Shown here in pieces: positions 44,217 to 52,441 of a stretch of 59,723 bases of DNA. The first letter of the stretch is position 1. Each line of letters begins with the position of its first letter. The notes beneath the pieces were generated by a model that ran no database searches, was not told where the DNA came from, and saw nothing but the letters and a program-made list of their open reading frames with translations. Where the stretch lies: assembly GCA_024695935.1 (NCBI GenBank), contig JAILHH010000036.1, positions 1 through 59,723 of the forward strand, in the 5' to 3' direction. This stretch comes from Acetatifactor sp. Lineage in GTDB: Bacteria; Bacillota; Clostridia; Lachnospirales; Lachnospiraceae. Position numbers and translations under genes: made by a program.

Positions 44217-45339
44217 ATGGTTGAACTTGATCAGATGAAACAAGAGATTCTGACATATGAAACACCTTTGGCGGAAGTGAGGGATTCACTTTGACCTTGC
44301 AGGCAAGGTAAAGCGAATCGAAGAATTGGAAATGGATATGGAAAGCCCCGGATTTTGGGACGACCCTGACAGATCCAATCAAAAAATGAAAGAATTAAAG
44401 AATCTAAAGGACATAGTTGATGAGGGAAATGGCTTAAAGACCCAGTTCGAAGATATTCTGACACTTATCGAAATGGGTTATGAAGACGAGGACGAATCAC
44501 TGGTTCAGGAGATAAGAGCTGAGCTTGATGACTTTGAGACAAAGCTTGACGAACTCAGGATCGGAACTCTCTTAAACGGAGAGTATGACAAAAACAATGC
44601 CATACTTAAGCTCTCAGCGGGAGCCGGCGGAACGGAAAGCTGCGACTGGGCTTCCATGCTGTATCGTATGTACACCAGATGGTCCGAGAGAAAGGGCTTT
44701 TCGATCGAAGTGCTGGATTATCTGGACGGTGATGAGGCCGGCATTAAGTCGGTTACTTTCCAGGTAAACGGTATCAATGCCTACGGACTCCTTAAGTCTG
44801 AAAAAGGTGTCCACAGACTGGTACGTATCTCACCCTTTAATGCACAGGGTAAGCGCCAGACATCATTCGTATCACTGGATGTAATGCCCGAGATCGAAGA
44901 GGATCTGGATGTAGATATCGAGGAAAAGGACTTAAGGATCGATACATATCGTTCCAGCGGTGCCGGCGGACAGCATATCAACAAGACATCATCCGCTATC
45001 CGTATCACCCACATCCCCACGGGAATCGTGGTGACATGCCAGAACGAACGAAGCCAGTTCCAGAACAAGGACAAGGCTATGCAGATGCTGAAAGCAAAAC
45101 TGTATATGTTAAAGCAGGAGGCACATGCAGAGAAACTCTCAGATATTAAGGGAGACATAAAGGATATCGCCTGGGGCAACCAGATCAGAAGTTATTTCCT
45201 CCAGCCGTACAAGCTGGTTAAGGATCTGAGGACCGATGTGGAGACCGCCAATGCCGATGCGGTTTTGGACGGCGAGATAGACAAATTCATAAACGGATAC
45301 TTGAAGTATATCAATGCCCCACGGGACACCGATAGTTAA
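44217..45339 (+). CDS. prfB: Peptide chain release factor 2 with programmed +1 frameshift
   Basis: RF2 recognises UGA and UAA. The first frame (44217-44291, 25 codons) runs to CTT-TGA; the base at 44292 is skipped and reading resumes with GAC at 44293 to the stop at 45339, giving 373 residues. GTGAGGG upstream of the CTTTGAC site acts as the internal ribosome-site stimulator. In the second frame the SPF anticodon-like tripeptide is in RISPFNAQG and the catalytic GGQ in GAGGQHINKTSSA. The frameshift is the classic autoregulation: low RF2 slows UGA reading and increases shifting. The spacing of AGGG to CTT differs a little from E. coli. Confidence 0.97.
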
Positions 45340-45358
45340 CACAATATCAAAACAAATG

Positions 45359-45394
45359 AAACCGCAAGTTGAATCATGAGACTTGCGGTTTTTT
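45359..45394 (+). terminator. Intrinsic terminator of secA-prfB
   Basis: AAACCGCAAGT (45359-45369) pairs with ACTTGCGGTTT (45381-45391), followed by a T-run. Confidence 0.85.
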
Positions 45395-45509
45395 ATCTAT
45401 GCGTGGTCTGTTGTTTACAGTTTACAACACTTTGATAAGTAATTTAATTATTACAAAAATATTACAATTGAACGTTTTTGCAGACTTATTGAACAAATTG
45501 TTGTTTACA

Positions 45510-45538
45510 TTGTATTTAGTTGCATATTTTGGTAGAAT
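45510..45538 (+). promoter_or_regulatory. Promoter of the exopolysaccharide operon
   Basis: TTGTAT (45510-45515), 17 bp and TAGAAT (45533-45538). TTGTTTACA occurs twice upstream (about 45411 and 45500), the first inside the near-dyad GTTGT-N9-ACAAC; these could bind a regulator. The leader to the first gene is about 215 nt. Confidence 0.55.
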
Positions 45539-45672
45539 AAACAATATATAGTAGTGTAACTATGTGAAGTGCTGCCCTGTTGCAGGAACAGAGCAAGGAA
45601 TTACCTGCCGGGCTCGGGGCGACATACATTGTTACAGGAAGCGCCATGTGCAGCAGAACTATGACCATGGAT

Positions 45673-45726
45673 ACAGCTAAAGCTAAATCTACAGCTACAG
45701 CTGCAGCCACGGCCACGGCCACAGCC
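45673..45726 (+). repeat. Low-complexity ACAGCT/ACGGCC hexamer tract in the EPS leader
   Basis: A run of 6-bp units (ACAGCT, AAAGCT, ACGGCC variants) lies 35 bp before the first EPS gene. A short frame beginning at ATG 45646 (AGGAAG upstream) reads through it as Ala/Thr repeats and ends at 45819 inside the first gene in another phase; it could be a leader peptide, but I see no proof of translation. Confidence 0.45.
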
Positions 45727-45760
45727 TTGGCAAAAGACATAGACCGGATGGACTTTACTT

Positions 45761-46498
45761 ATGAAAAAGACAGCAGAATGTATAGTGGATGTTCATTGTC
45801 ATATATTGCCGGGCATTGATGACGGCTCCAAAGACATGGAGGAGACCGCGCAGATGCTCAGGATTGCATATGAAGAGGGCATCAGATATATCATAGCCAC
45901 TCCGCATTATAAAAAAGGCAGGAGAAATGCCTCACCTGAAAAAGTCAGAGAACTGATCGATGTATTGCAGGAAGAAGCGGACACAAATCACATCCCCATC
46001 ACTATTTTTCAGGGAAACGAGATTTTTTATTTTGATGAATTTGACGAAGCCATTGCCGGCGACAGAGCCGCGGTGATGTGCGGAGGGGAATACGTTTTGG
46101 TGGAGTTCTCGCCAAAGGACCAATACAGGTACATCAGAAATGCGGTGGATTCCGTGATGGGAGCGGGCTACAGGCCCATCGTGGCCCATGTGGAGCGCTA
46201 CGAGTGCATGACAGAACACATAGAATATGTGGAGGATTTAAAAGCCGTCGGCGCAGAGATCCAGGTCAATGCAGCCAGCATCACCGGTGAAACCGGTCAC
46301 AAGATAAAGAAATTCACGCACAGGCTGTTGAAAAGCGGCCTTGTGGATTACATAGGAACGGATGCCCACGGGGCAGACAAGCGCAGTCCCCGCATCGCCA
46401 AATGCGAAAAGCTTTTGTACAAAAAGTTCGACGCGGATTACGTGGATGCCATACTGGGGCGAAACGCCATGGAGAGACTGATCGCTCCCAACAAATAA
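45761..46498 (+). CDS. PHP-type tyrosine-protein phosphatase (CpsB/Wzb family)
   Basis: A 245-residue manganese-dependent phosphatase of the PHP superfamily. Metal ligands are in DVHCHILPGIDDGS, ATPHYKKGR, VLVEFSPK, VAHVERYECM and GTDAHGADKRSPR. CpsB/YwqE proteins remove phosphate from the tyrosine tail of the cognate BY-kinase, encoded here two genes later, and so tune polymer length and output. The ribosome site is weak. First gene of the exopolysaccharide operon. Confidence 0.93.
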   Translation: MKKTAECIVDVHCHILPGIDDGSKDMEETAQMLRIAYEEGIRYIIATPHYKKGRRNASPEKVRELIDVLQEEADTNHIPITIFQGNEIFYFDEFDEAIAGDRAAVMCGGEYVLVEFSPKDQYRYIRNAVDSVMGAGYRPIVAHVERYECMTEHIEYVEDLKAVGAEIQVNAASITGETGHKIKKFTHRLLKSGLVDYIGTDAHGADKRSPRIAKCEKLLYKKFDADYVDAILGRNAMERLIAPNK

Positions 46499-46520
46499 AA
46501 AGTCACGAAGGAATAAAAAA

Positions 46521-47339
46521 ATGCAGGAAAAAAGAGATAACAGAAACAGTACAGATGAAATCGAAATCGATTTAGTGGAGATTTTTGGGTTATTAATGCA
46601 CAGGTTTTGGCTGCTGGCACTCAGCGCCATAGTGTGCGGCGCGATTGCTTTTATGGTGAGCGCGTTTCTCGTCACACCGCTGTATGAATCCACCACCAAG
46701 ATTTACATATTGAACAGACAAAACGGAGACTCGCTGACACTTACGGATGCTCAGCTGGCTACACAGCTTACCAAGGATTACGAGGAGTTGGTCACCAGCC
46801 GCACCGTTTTGGAGGACGTGATCGCAGAGTTTGACCTCACAGACAGCTACAAGGGTCTGGCAAACAGAGTTGCGGTTTCCAACACCGCGAACACCCGAAT
46901 CATCGCCATCACGGTAAAGGACGCCGATCCCATAATGGCCCGGGATATCGCAAATGCCATCCGTGACGCGGCTGCAAAGCACATTCAGGCGGTAATGGAC
47001 ATCGAGGCTGTTAATATTGTGGATGACGCCAACCTGCCCGACGCTCCCGTGTCACCTTCAATCCCCAAGTGGACGCTGATAGGCGTGATGCTGGGTGGCG
47101 TGGCTGCAGCAGGTCTGGTGATCCTCAGATACCTCCTGGATGACACTATCAAGACCAGCGAGGACGTGGAAAAATATCTGGAGCTCAGCACTCTGGCGCT
47201 CATCCCTGTAGTGGAGGGCTTTATCGAGGACAAAAAGAAGGGGTCTGTTGTAAAAAAAAGGCGCAGAAAAGTGAGCGATAATGCTCAATCCGACAGCGAT
47301 ATCGATGTGGACAGCGACAAAATAATCGAAATCGTATAG
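46521..47339 (+). CDS. Wzz/YveK-type chain-length determinant and kinase modulator
   Basis: A 272-residue membrane protein with helices at about 30-52 and 184-206 and an extracytoplasmic domain between them, the Wzz topology. EIDLVEIFGLLMHRFWLL leads the first helix; PDAPVSPSIPKWTLIG is the usual proline-rich stretch before the second. A cytoplasmic basic/acidic tail follows (KKGSVVKKRRRKVSDN). In Firmicutes this subunit activates the separate BY-kinase, the next gene, and controls chain length. Confidence 0.92.
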   Translation: MQEKRDNRNSTDEIEIDLVEIFGLLMHRFWLLALSAIVCGAIAFMVSAFLVTPLYESTTKIYILNRQNGDSLTLTDAQLATQLTKDYEELVTSRTVLEDVIAEFDLTDSYKGLANRVAVSNTANTRIIAITVKDADPIMARDIANAIRDAAAKHIQAVMDIEAVNIVDDANLPDAPVSPSIPKWTLIGVMLGGVAAAGLVILRYLLDDTIKTSEDVEKYLELSTLALIPVVEGFIEDKKKGSVVKKRRRKVSDNAQSDSDIDVDSDKIIEIV

Positions 47340-47395
47340 GCGTACCCTAACCGCAAAAAAACAAAATACAAACCATAATTCAGGGAGAATAACTG

Positions 47396-48106
47396 ATGCA
47401 GGAATTTGAAATCAATCAATCCAAATTGGACTTTAGAAGCAGCGAGGCTTACAAAACCTTGCGAACAAATATAGAGTTTTCCGGGGAGAACACAAAGGTC
47501 ATATACATCACCAGCACCACACCCAACGAGGGAAAAAGTACCGTGTCCTTTGAACTAGCTCTCTCATGTGCCCAAAACGGCATGAAGACACTACTTATCG
47601 ACGCGGATCTGCGTAAGTCAGTCATGAAGAGCCGCGGCAAGAGGGGCAGGATCAGATACGGCCTGACACATTACCTGGCAGGCAGAGCCACATTAAACGA
47701 GGTGCTTTGCAAAAGCGATGTGCCTAACTTTGACATGATCTTTGCGGGACCTGTGCCTCCTAACCCCAGTGAGTTATTGGGAAGTGCCAGATTCAAAGCC
47801 ATCATAGAGGAAGCCAGAAACAACTACGACATGGTGATCGTGGACACTCCGCCTATCGGAAGCGTCATAGATGCAGCAATCGTGTCAAAAAACTGTGACG
47901 GCGGCATATTGGTGATAGGCTGTGGCGACATCAGCTACAGATTTGCCAGAAAGAGCAAGGAACAGTTAGAGATCGCAGGCAGCAAGGTCTTGGGCTGCGT
48001 GCTGAACAAGGTCAATATCTCCGGCAAGGGATATTATGGCAAATATTACGGTAAATATTACGGCAAGTATTACGGTAAATATTACGGTAATTACGGAGAT
48101 GACTAA
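47396..48106 (+). CDS. BY-type tyrosine kinase (CpsD/CapB) with an 11-Tyr tail
   Basis: A 236-residue cytoplasmic bacterial tyrosine kinase. Walker A is TTPNEGKSTVSF, Walker A' LLIDADLRK and Walker B MVIVDTPPIG. The C terminus is strikingly regular: from about residue 211 it reads GYYGKYYGKYYGK and on to YYGNYGDD, five YY pairs plus one Tyr. The tail is coded by five 12-bp units (consensus TATTACGGTAAA) at 48032-48091. Such Tyr clusters are autophosphorylation sites, reversed by the PHP phosphatase; phosphorylation cycles drive polymer export. The exact repeats suggest tail length can change by slippage. Confidence 0.95.
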   Translation: MQEFEINQSKLDFRSSEAYKTLRTNIEFSGENTKVIYITSTTPNEGKSTVSFELALSCAQNGMKTLLIDADLRKSVMKSRGKRGRIRYGLTHYLAGRATLNEVLCKSDVPNFDMIFAGPVPPNPSELLGSARFKAIIEEARNNYDMVIVDTPPIGSVIDAAIVSKNCDGGILVIGCGDISYRFARKSKEQLEIAGSKVLGCVLNKVNISGKGYYGKYYGKYYGKYYGKYYGNYGDD

Positions 48107-48150
48107 GGCGTGAGCGATTTAAATTCATAAAAAGGACGGTGTGACTGTAA

Positions 48151-49569
48151 GTGGGAGTCAGAGAAGCTACGGATTATAAAACTAAATACAGGTACAGATT
48201 TCTATGCTGTACGATTTTAGTGGCTGTGGCAACAGGTATGTTTTTTGAGGTCTGGCAAAACTTTGTAATGGTCAACAATCAGACCGGTCACCTGACCGGC
48301 AAAGGAAACTACGGTATGGCCATCATATCCTATATGGCTATATTCGTACTGTTACTTAGATACCTGGGAGCCTACCGCATAGGAGTTGACCGTATGGCCA
48401 ACATATTGGCGGCGATAGTCCTCACCATATGGGTCACAAACGGCATAGAGATATTCGTATCCTGCGCCATCACCGGTGAGTTTCGTTTCGCGCCCGCATT
48501 CATAATCAGGTATTTGCTGCTGGCGATAGCCCAGTCTGTGGCAGAGGGATTAATGATGTATGGCATGGTGGTGATCTATCGCAAGAAGTTCCCACCATTG
48601 AGGATCCTGGAGATATACGGCAGCTACGACAACGGCCTTGCGGCCAAAGTCAATACCAGAGCGGACAAATACTGCGTAGAGAAATCCGTCAGTGTGGAAA
48701 CAGACAGAGAGATACTCAGGACCCTGATACCTCTCTACGACGCAGTGCTCATCAACGATGTGGCCAGCGAAGAAAAAAACGACATCGAAAAATACTGTTA
48801 CGAGATAGACAAGCGAGTATATTTTACTCCCAAGATATCTGATATATTGGTCAGAAGCGCAGAGGAAATAAACCTGTTTGACACGCCTCTCATGGTGTGC
48901 AAGAACCAGGGCATGAACATCTATCAGAAGTTAAACAAGAGGGCCTTTGACATATTGGTCACTTCAATCGCCCTCATCATATTGTCACCCCTGATGTTCA
49001 TCGTAGCCATCGCCATCAAGCTAGAGGACGGCGGCCCGGTGATATACAAACAGGAGCGATGCACCCTTCACAACAGGCGCTTTATGATCTACAAATTCCG
49101 CAGCATGATAGTGGATGCGGAAAAGGACGGCAGACCACATCCTGCGGGGGAAAAGGACGACAGGATCACAAAGGTGGGCAGGTTCACCAGAGCCTGCAGA
49201 ATAGACGAACTGCCCCAGCTGTGGAATATACTGATAGGAGATATGAGCATAGTGGGTCCCAGACCCGAGCGTGTGGAGCACGTGGAAAAATACTGTGCCG
49301 AAATCCCTGAGTTTCGCCACAGAGCAAAGGTCAGAGGCGGCCTCACCGGATACGCCCAGGTATACGGCAAATACAACACCACACCCTTAGACAAGCTCAA
49401 GATGGACCTCACATATATTACCAACTATACATTCCTGCTGGATTTGCAGATAATGTTCGAAACGGTGAAAATCCTGGTTCAAAAGGAAGCCACCGAGGGC
49501 TTTACAGAGGAAAAGAGCGCAGAGATGCACTCGTATGACACAGAATCAAAGGAATCAAAAGCGATATGA
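48151..49569 (+). CDS. Polyprenyl-phosphate phosphoglycosyltransferase (initiating)
   Basis: A 472-residue membrane enzyme of the WbaP/WcaJ type that starts each EPS repeat by moving a sugar-1-phosphate to undecaprenyl phosphate. Four to five N-terminal helices lead to a CoA/NAD-like domain (about 160-255) and the catalytic domain (about 265-450): KRAFDILVTSIALIILSPL, YKQERCTLHNRRFMIYKFRS, TRACRIDELPQLWNILIGDM, SIVGPRPE and RGGLTGYAQVYG. GTG 48151 is the start; no upstream in-frame alternative exists. It overlaps the sortase start by 4 bp. Confidence 0.94.
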   Translation: MGVREATDYKTKYRYRFLCCTILVAVATGMFFEVWQNFVMVNNQTGHLTGKGNYGMAIISYMAIFVLLLRYLGAYRIGVDRMANILAAIVLTIWVTNGIEIFVSCAITGEFRFAPAFIIRYLLLAIAQSVAEGLMMYGMVVIYRKKFPPLRILEIYGSYDNGLAAKVNTRADKYCVEKSVSVETDREILRTLIPLYDAVLINDVASEEKNDIEKYCYEIDKRVYFTPKISDILVRSAEEINLFDTPLMVCKNQGMNIYQKLNKRAFDILVTSIALIILSPLMFIVAIAIKLEDGGPVIYKQERCTLHNRRFMIYKFRSMIVDAEKDGRPHPAGEKDDRITKVGRFTRACRIDELPQLWNILIGDMSIVGPRPERVEHVEKYCAEIPEFRHRAKVRGGLTGYAQVYGKYNTTPLDKLKMDLTYITNYTFLLDLQIMFETVKILVQKEATEGFTEEKSAEMHSYDTESKESKAI

Positions 49570-50492
49570 AATCAAAGAAAAATATCTTTGCCATAATCTC
49601 ACTGATACTGGGACTTGTATGTATCGGATGCCTATTGTGGATGATAATTTATTTCATAGGATTAAACAGAGCCGAACAAAAACAGCAGGAAATGTTGTCC
49701 ATGATAGCCGAGGACACGGAGGCACTCCGGGAGGACGAGGGGAAAGATACTTCAGAAGCTGAGGCCGGAACAGAACAGGAAACAGATTCCGAAGACATAT
49801 CGTATTCAGACTCAGAGGCTACGGATTCAGAGGCTTCAGATTTAGAACAGGCAGACGATTTGACCGAATACGGCGTGACTGACAGAGTGATCGACTTTGA
49901 CAAGCTCCACGAAGAGGAAAACCCCGATATCTACGCCTGGATACAGGTGCCGGGAACAGTGATAGACTACCCCGTGCTCCAGCACCCGGAGGAGATGGAT
50001 TATTATCTGGAGCACAACCTCGACGGCAGCAAGGGCTATCCCGGCTGCATTTACACCCAGAGGATGAATGCAAAGGATTTTTCGGATCCCAACACCGTCC
50101 TCTACGGACACAACATGAAAAACGGCACCATGTTTGCCGGATTACACCAATACAGAGACTCGGAGTTTTTTGAGGAAAACCCTTATATATACATATATAC
50201 GGAGGATGGCAGGATTTTGGTCTACAAAATCTTTGCGGCCTATGAATACTCTGACCTGTCCCTGCTCATGAATTTCTACATGGGAAGCGAAGAGGGCAGA
50301 CAACAATATTTTGACAGTATATGGGAAAATGAAGGACTGGCCAACAATTTCGACACAGAGGTGGAACTGACTGCTGAGAGCCGTATCATCACGCTCTCCA
50401 CATGTATTGCCAACAAGCCGTCCAACAGATACCTGGTACAGGGAATATTACAGGCGGAAGGAGAGGCGAATGCTTCGATTCAAACTGACTAA
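49566..50492 (+). CDS. Class B-type sortase
   Basis: A 308-residue membrane-anchored transpeptidase. After a helix (about 8-32) comes an acidic Ser/Glu linker (about 50-95), then the sortase barrel. Catalytic His is in VLYGHNMKNGTMF, Cys in TLSTCIANKPSNR and Arg two residues after in the same strand; the helix insertion and NPDIYAWIQVPGTVIDYPVL are class B features. The likely substrate is encoded two genes later with an SPKTGE motif. A sortase in an EPS operon is unusual and implies that a surface protein is fixed to the wall along with polymer export. Overlaps both neighbours. Confidence 0.94.
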   Translation: MKSKKNIFAIISLILGLVCIGCLLWMIIYFIGLNRAEQKQQEMLSMIAEDTEALREDEGKDTSEAEAGTEQETDSEDISYSDSEATDSEASDLEQADDLTEYGVTDRVIDFDKLHEEENPDIYAWIQVPGTVIDYPVLQHPEEMDYYLEHNLDGSKGYPGCIYTQRMNAKDFSDPNTVLYGHNMKNGTMFAGLHQYRDSEFFEENPYIYIYTEDGRILVYKIFAAYEYSDLSLLMNFYMGSEEGRQQYFDSIWENEGLANNFDTEVELTAESRIITLSTCIANKPSNRYLVQGILQAEGEANASIQTD

Positions 50493-51606
50493 GCACAGAC
50501 AGACCGGACATCAGATAAGCGTCAAAAAGCGCGTGCTATACACAGTGATAGCCTGGGTCTGGGTGATGGCCCTTGCATTGGGCGTGATATTCGTGGGAAT
50601 TCTGTTATTTCTTGGTCATGGAAAGAGAAATCTCTACAAAAAGACCACGGAAAAAGCACCCGAGATAGTGATGGACCAAACCTCAGCAGGAGAGACAACT
50701 GCCGCACCCGGAGAAGGGGACATCCCGGACAGAGTGTGGGAGGATGACTGGATCAGCTATGACGGCAAGGTATATGAATACAACGAAAATATATTGACAT
50801 TTTTGATATTGGGAATAGACAAGGACGGTGTGGTAACCCCTGCAAAGGACAAGACCGACGGGGGACAGTCCGATGGTATATTCCTGATAGTAGCAAACCC
50901 CGACACCGGGGAAGCCTCCATAGTGGGAGTCAACAGAGACACCATGGTGGATGTGTATATGCTCGGCGTGGGCGAGGGTGGAACAGACCTCGTAGCCCCG
51001 GCAGAGATAGCTGTACAGCACGGATTCGGAGACGGCATGGAGGAGAGCTGTGAGCTTACAAGGGATGCGGTCTCAAAGCTGTTCTACGGGTTGCCCATCC
51101 ATGGATACGTGTCATTTAATATAGGGGGCGTAAAGAAACTAAATGACGCCCTGGGGGGAGTGGATGTGACCATCCCCACAGATTACACCAAATATAACAG
51201 CAAATGGAAAGAAGGCGAAGTGATCCACCTCTCCGGACAGGAAGCAGTGGATTACATTCGAAAGAGGGACATGACGGAGTTTGAGAGCGCCAGAGACAGG
51301 CTCTCCAGACAAAAGCAGTACCTCAGCGCATTTGTACAAAAAGCGATCGCAGGGACCAGAGAGGACATCACATTGCCCCTCGCACTCTACAAGAGCTTTG
51401 CGCCATATATAGTCACGGATATCACAGTAGACGAGATATCCTACCTGGCAACGCAGATGGTAAACTACCATTTCGACAGCGAAGCCATTTACACTCTCGA
51501 GGGAGAGACCCGCATGGGAGAACAGTTCGAAGAGTTCTATCCGGACAAGGAAGCTCTGCAAAGGCTCATGATAGAGCTGTTCTACAAAGAGGTCGTCCTC
51601 GAATGA
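50470..51606 (+). CDS. LytR-CpsA-Psr (LCP) family glycopolymer ligase
   Basis: A 378-residue membrane protein (helix about 22-45) with an extracytoplasmic LCP domain. Seen are LTFLILGIDKD, GQSDGIFLIVANPDTGEAS, VGVNRDTMVDVY, HGYVSFNIGGVKKLNDALGG, HLSGQEAVDYIRKRD and ARDRLSRQKQYL, with the Asp and Arg residues that bind the pyrophosphate of the lipid-linked donor. LCP enzymes join secondary polymers to peptidoglycan, here probably this operon's polysaccharide. The start is ATG 50470, with GGAGAGG upstream, 23 bp inside the sortase gene. Confidence 0.94.
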   Translation: MLRFKLTKHRQTGHQISVKKRVLYTVIAWVWVMALALGVIFVGILLFLGHGKRNLYKKTTEKAPEIVMDQTSAGETTAAPGEGDIPDRVWEDDWISYDGKVYEYNENILTFLILGIDKDGVVTPAKDKTDGGQSDGIFLIVANPDTGEASIVGVNRDTMVDVYMLGVGEGGTDLVAPAEIAVQHGFGDGMEESCELTRDAVSKLFYGLPIHGYVSFNIGGVKKLNDALGGVDVTIPTDYTKYNSKWKEGEVIHLSGQEAVDYIRKRDMTEFESARDRLSRQKQYLSAFVQKAIAGTREDITLPLALYKSFAPYIVTDITVDEISYLATQMVNYHFDSEAIYTLEGETRMGEQFEEFYPDKEALQRLMIELFYKEVVLE

Positions 51607-51683
51607 TCAAATCTGATATTAGTCGGGTAAAACCGGTTAATATATACCATGTGTACAAAGAGGGAAAGGAGGAAACTGACGTA

Positions 51684-52325
51684 ATGAAAAAGAAACTTAT
51701 TGGTTTGGTTTGTGCAATGACTATGGTAATCGGAATGAGCACCACAGCACTTGCTGCAACCTCATCCACATCATCAGCTGCTGCAAGCTCTGCAGCTGCA
51801 TCAAAAACAACTGCTGCTACTGCAGAAGTACTCGTTACAGCTGATAAGAATACCACAGGTCAGGTTCTCACAGAGAATACTTTGGGATTCTTCGTAGAAG
51901 ATACAAAGGTTACAGGTGTTGCCGGAGCTACAGTTAGCGAAGTAACAACATCTGAAGCAAAAGCTCTGATCGAGAAGGCACAGGCTATCGCTGGCAGCAA
52001 TAGCTTCATTGCTACCATGGTAGATCTCGAAGTACCCGCCGGAACAGGCAAGGCTACATTCACTCTCACATGCTCAAACGTATGGAAGGGACAGAACGTA
52101 ACAGTTTTGCATAAACTGGCTAACGGTACAATTGAGACCGTAAAACCTGATAGTGTAGAAGACAACAAGGTAACATTTACCCTGAATTCATGCTCTCCTA
52201 TCGCTATTATGGTTAACACAGGCGCAACATCACCCAAGACAGGTGAGATCATCGCTATGTTCGCTGCTGCTGCAGCTCTTTGCGGAGCAGGCGCAGTCGC
52301 TTTTGGCAAAAAAGCAAGAAAATAA
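51684..52325 (+). CDS. Secreted surface protein with SPKTGE sorting signal
   Basis: A 213-residue protein. It has a signal peptide (KKKLIGLVCAMTMVIGM, cleaved after ALA near 24), a Ser/Ala/Thr-rich stretch (25-48), a compact beta-rich domain (about 50-180) with one Cys pair (TLTCSNV, LNSCSPI), and a C-terminal sorting signal: SPKTGE, hydrophobic IIAMFAAAAALCGAGAVAF and a KKARK tail. This is a textbook wall-anchoring tripartite signal with an LPXTG-like motif. The ribosome site AAAGGAGG and biased codons suggest high expression. The sortase upstream is the natural partner. The domain family is unknown to me. Confidence 0.8.
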   Translation: MKKKLIGLVCAMTMVIGMSTTALAATSSTSSAAASSAAASKTTAATAEVLVTADKNTTGQVLTENTLGFFVEDTKVTGVAGATVSEVTTSEAKALIEKAQAIAGSNSFIATMVDLEVPAGTGKATFTLTCSNVWKGQNVTVLHKLANGTIETVKPDSVEDNKVTFTLNSCSPIAIMVNTGATSPKTGEIIAMFAAAAALCGAGAVAFGKKARK

Positions 52326-52402
52326 TTTAGACGTACAAAATTTATAATCATGCATGATTAAATCATGTTTCCTAATTTTGGCGCATGGTATGTTCTAAAT
52401 GA

Positions 52403-52425
52403 GGGGGCGGCTCATGACCGCCCCC
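52403..52425 (+). terminator. GC-rich hairpin inside the EPS operon, possible attenuator
   Basis: GGGGGCGG (52403-52410) pairs with CCGCCCCC (52418-52425) around a 7-nt loop, then GTTTG. It sits in a 116-bp gap after the sorted-protein gene and 17 bp before the next GTG start. A partial terminator here would give high levels of the surface protein and lower downstream expression. A 12-bp palindrome, ATCATGCATGAT, lies at about 52347-52358. Confidence 0.5.
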
Positions 52426-52441
52426 GTTTGGAGAAAAAGCT

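Noticed and set aside
45580-45819. 79-residue Ala/Thr-rich gene before the EPS phosphatase
   Set aside because: It starts at TTG without a ribosome site and overlaps the phosphatase by 59 bp in another phase; mostly simple repeat. Kept only as a possible leader peptide.
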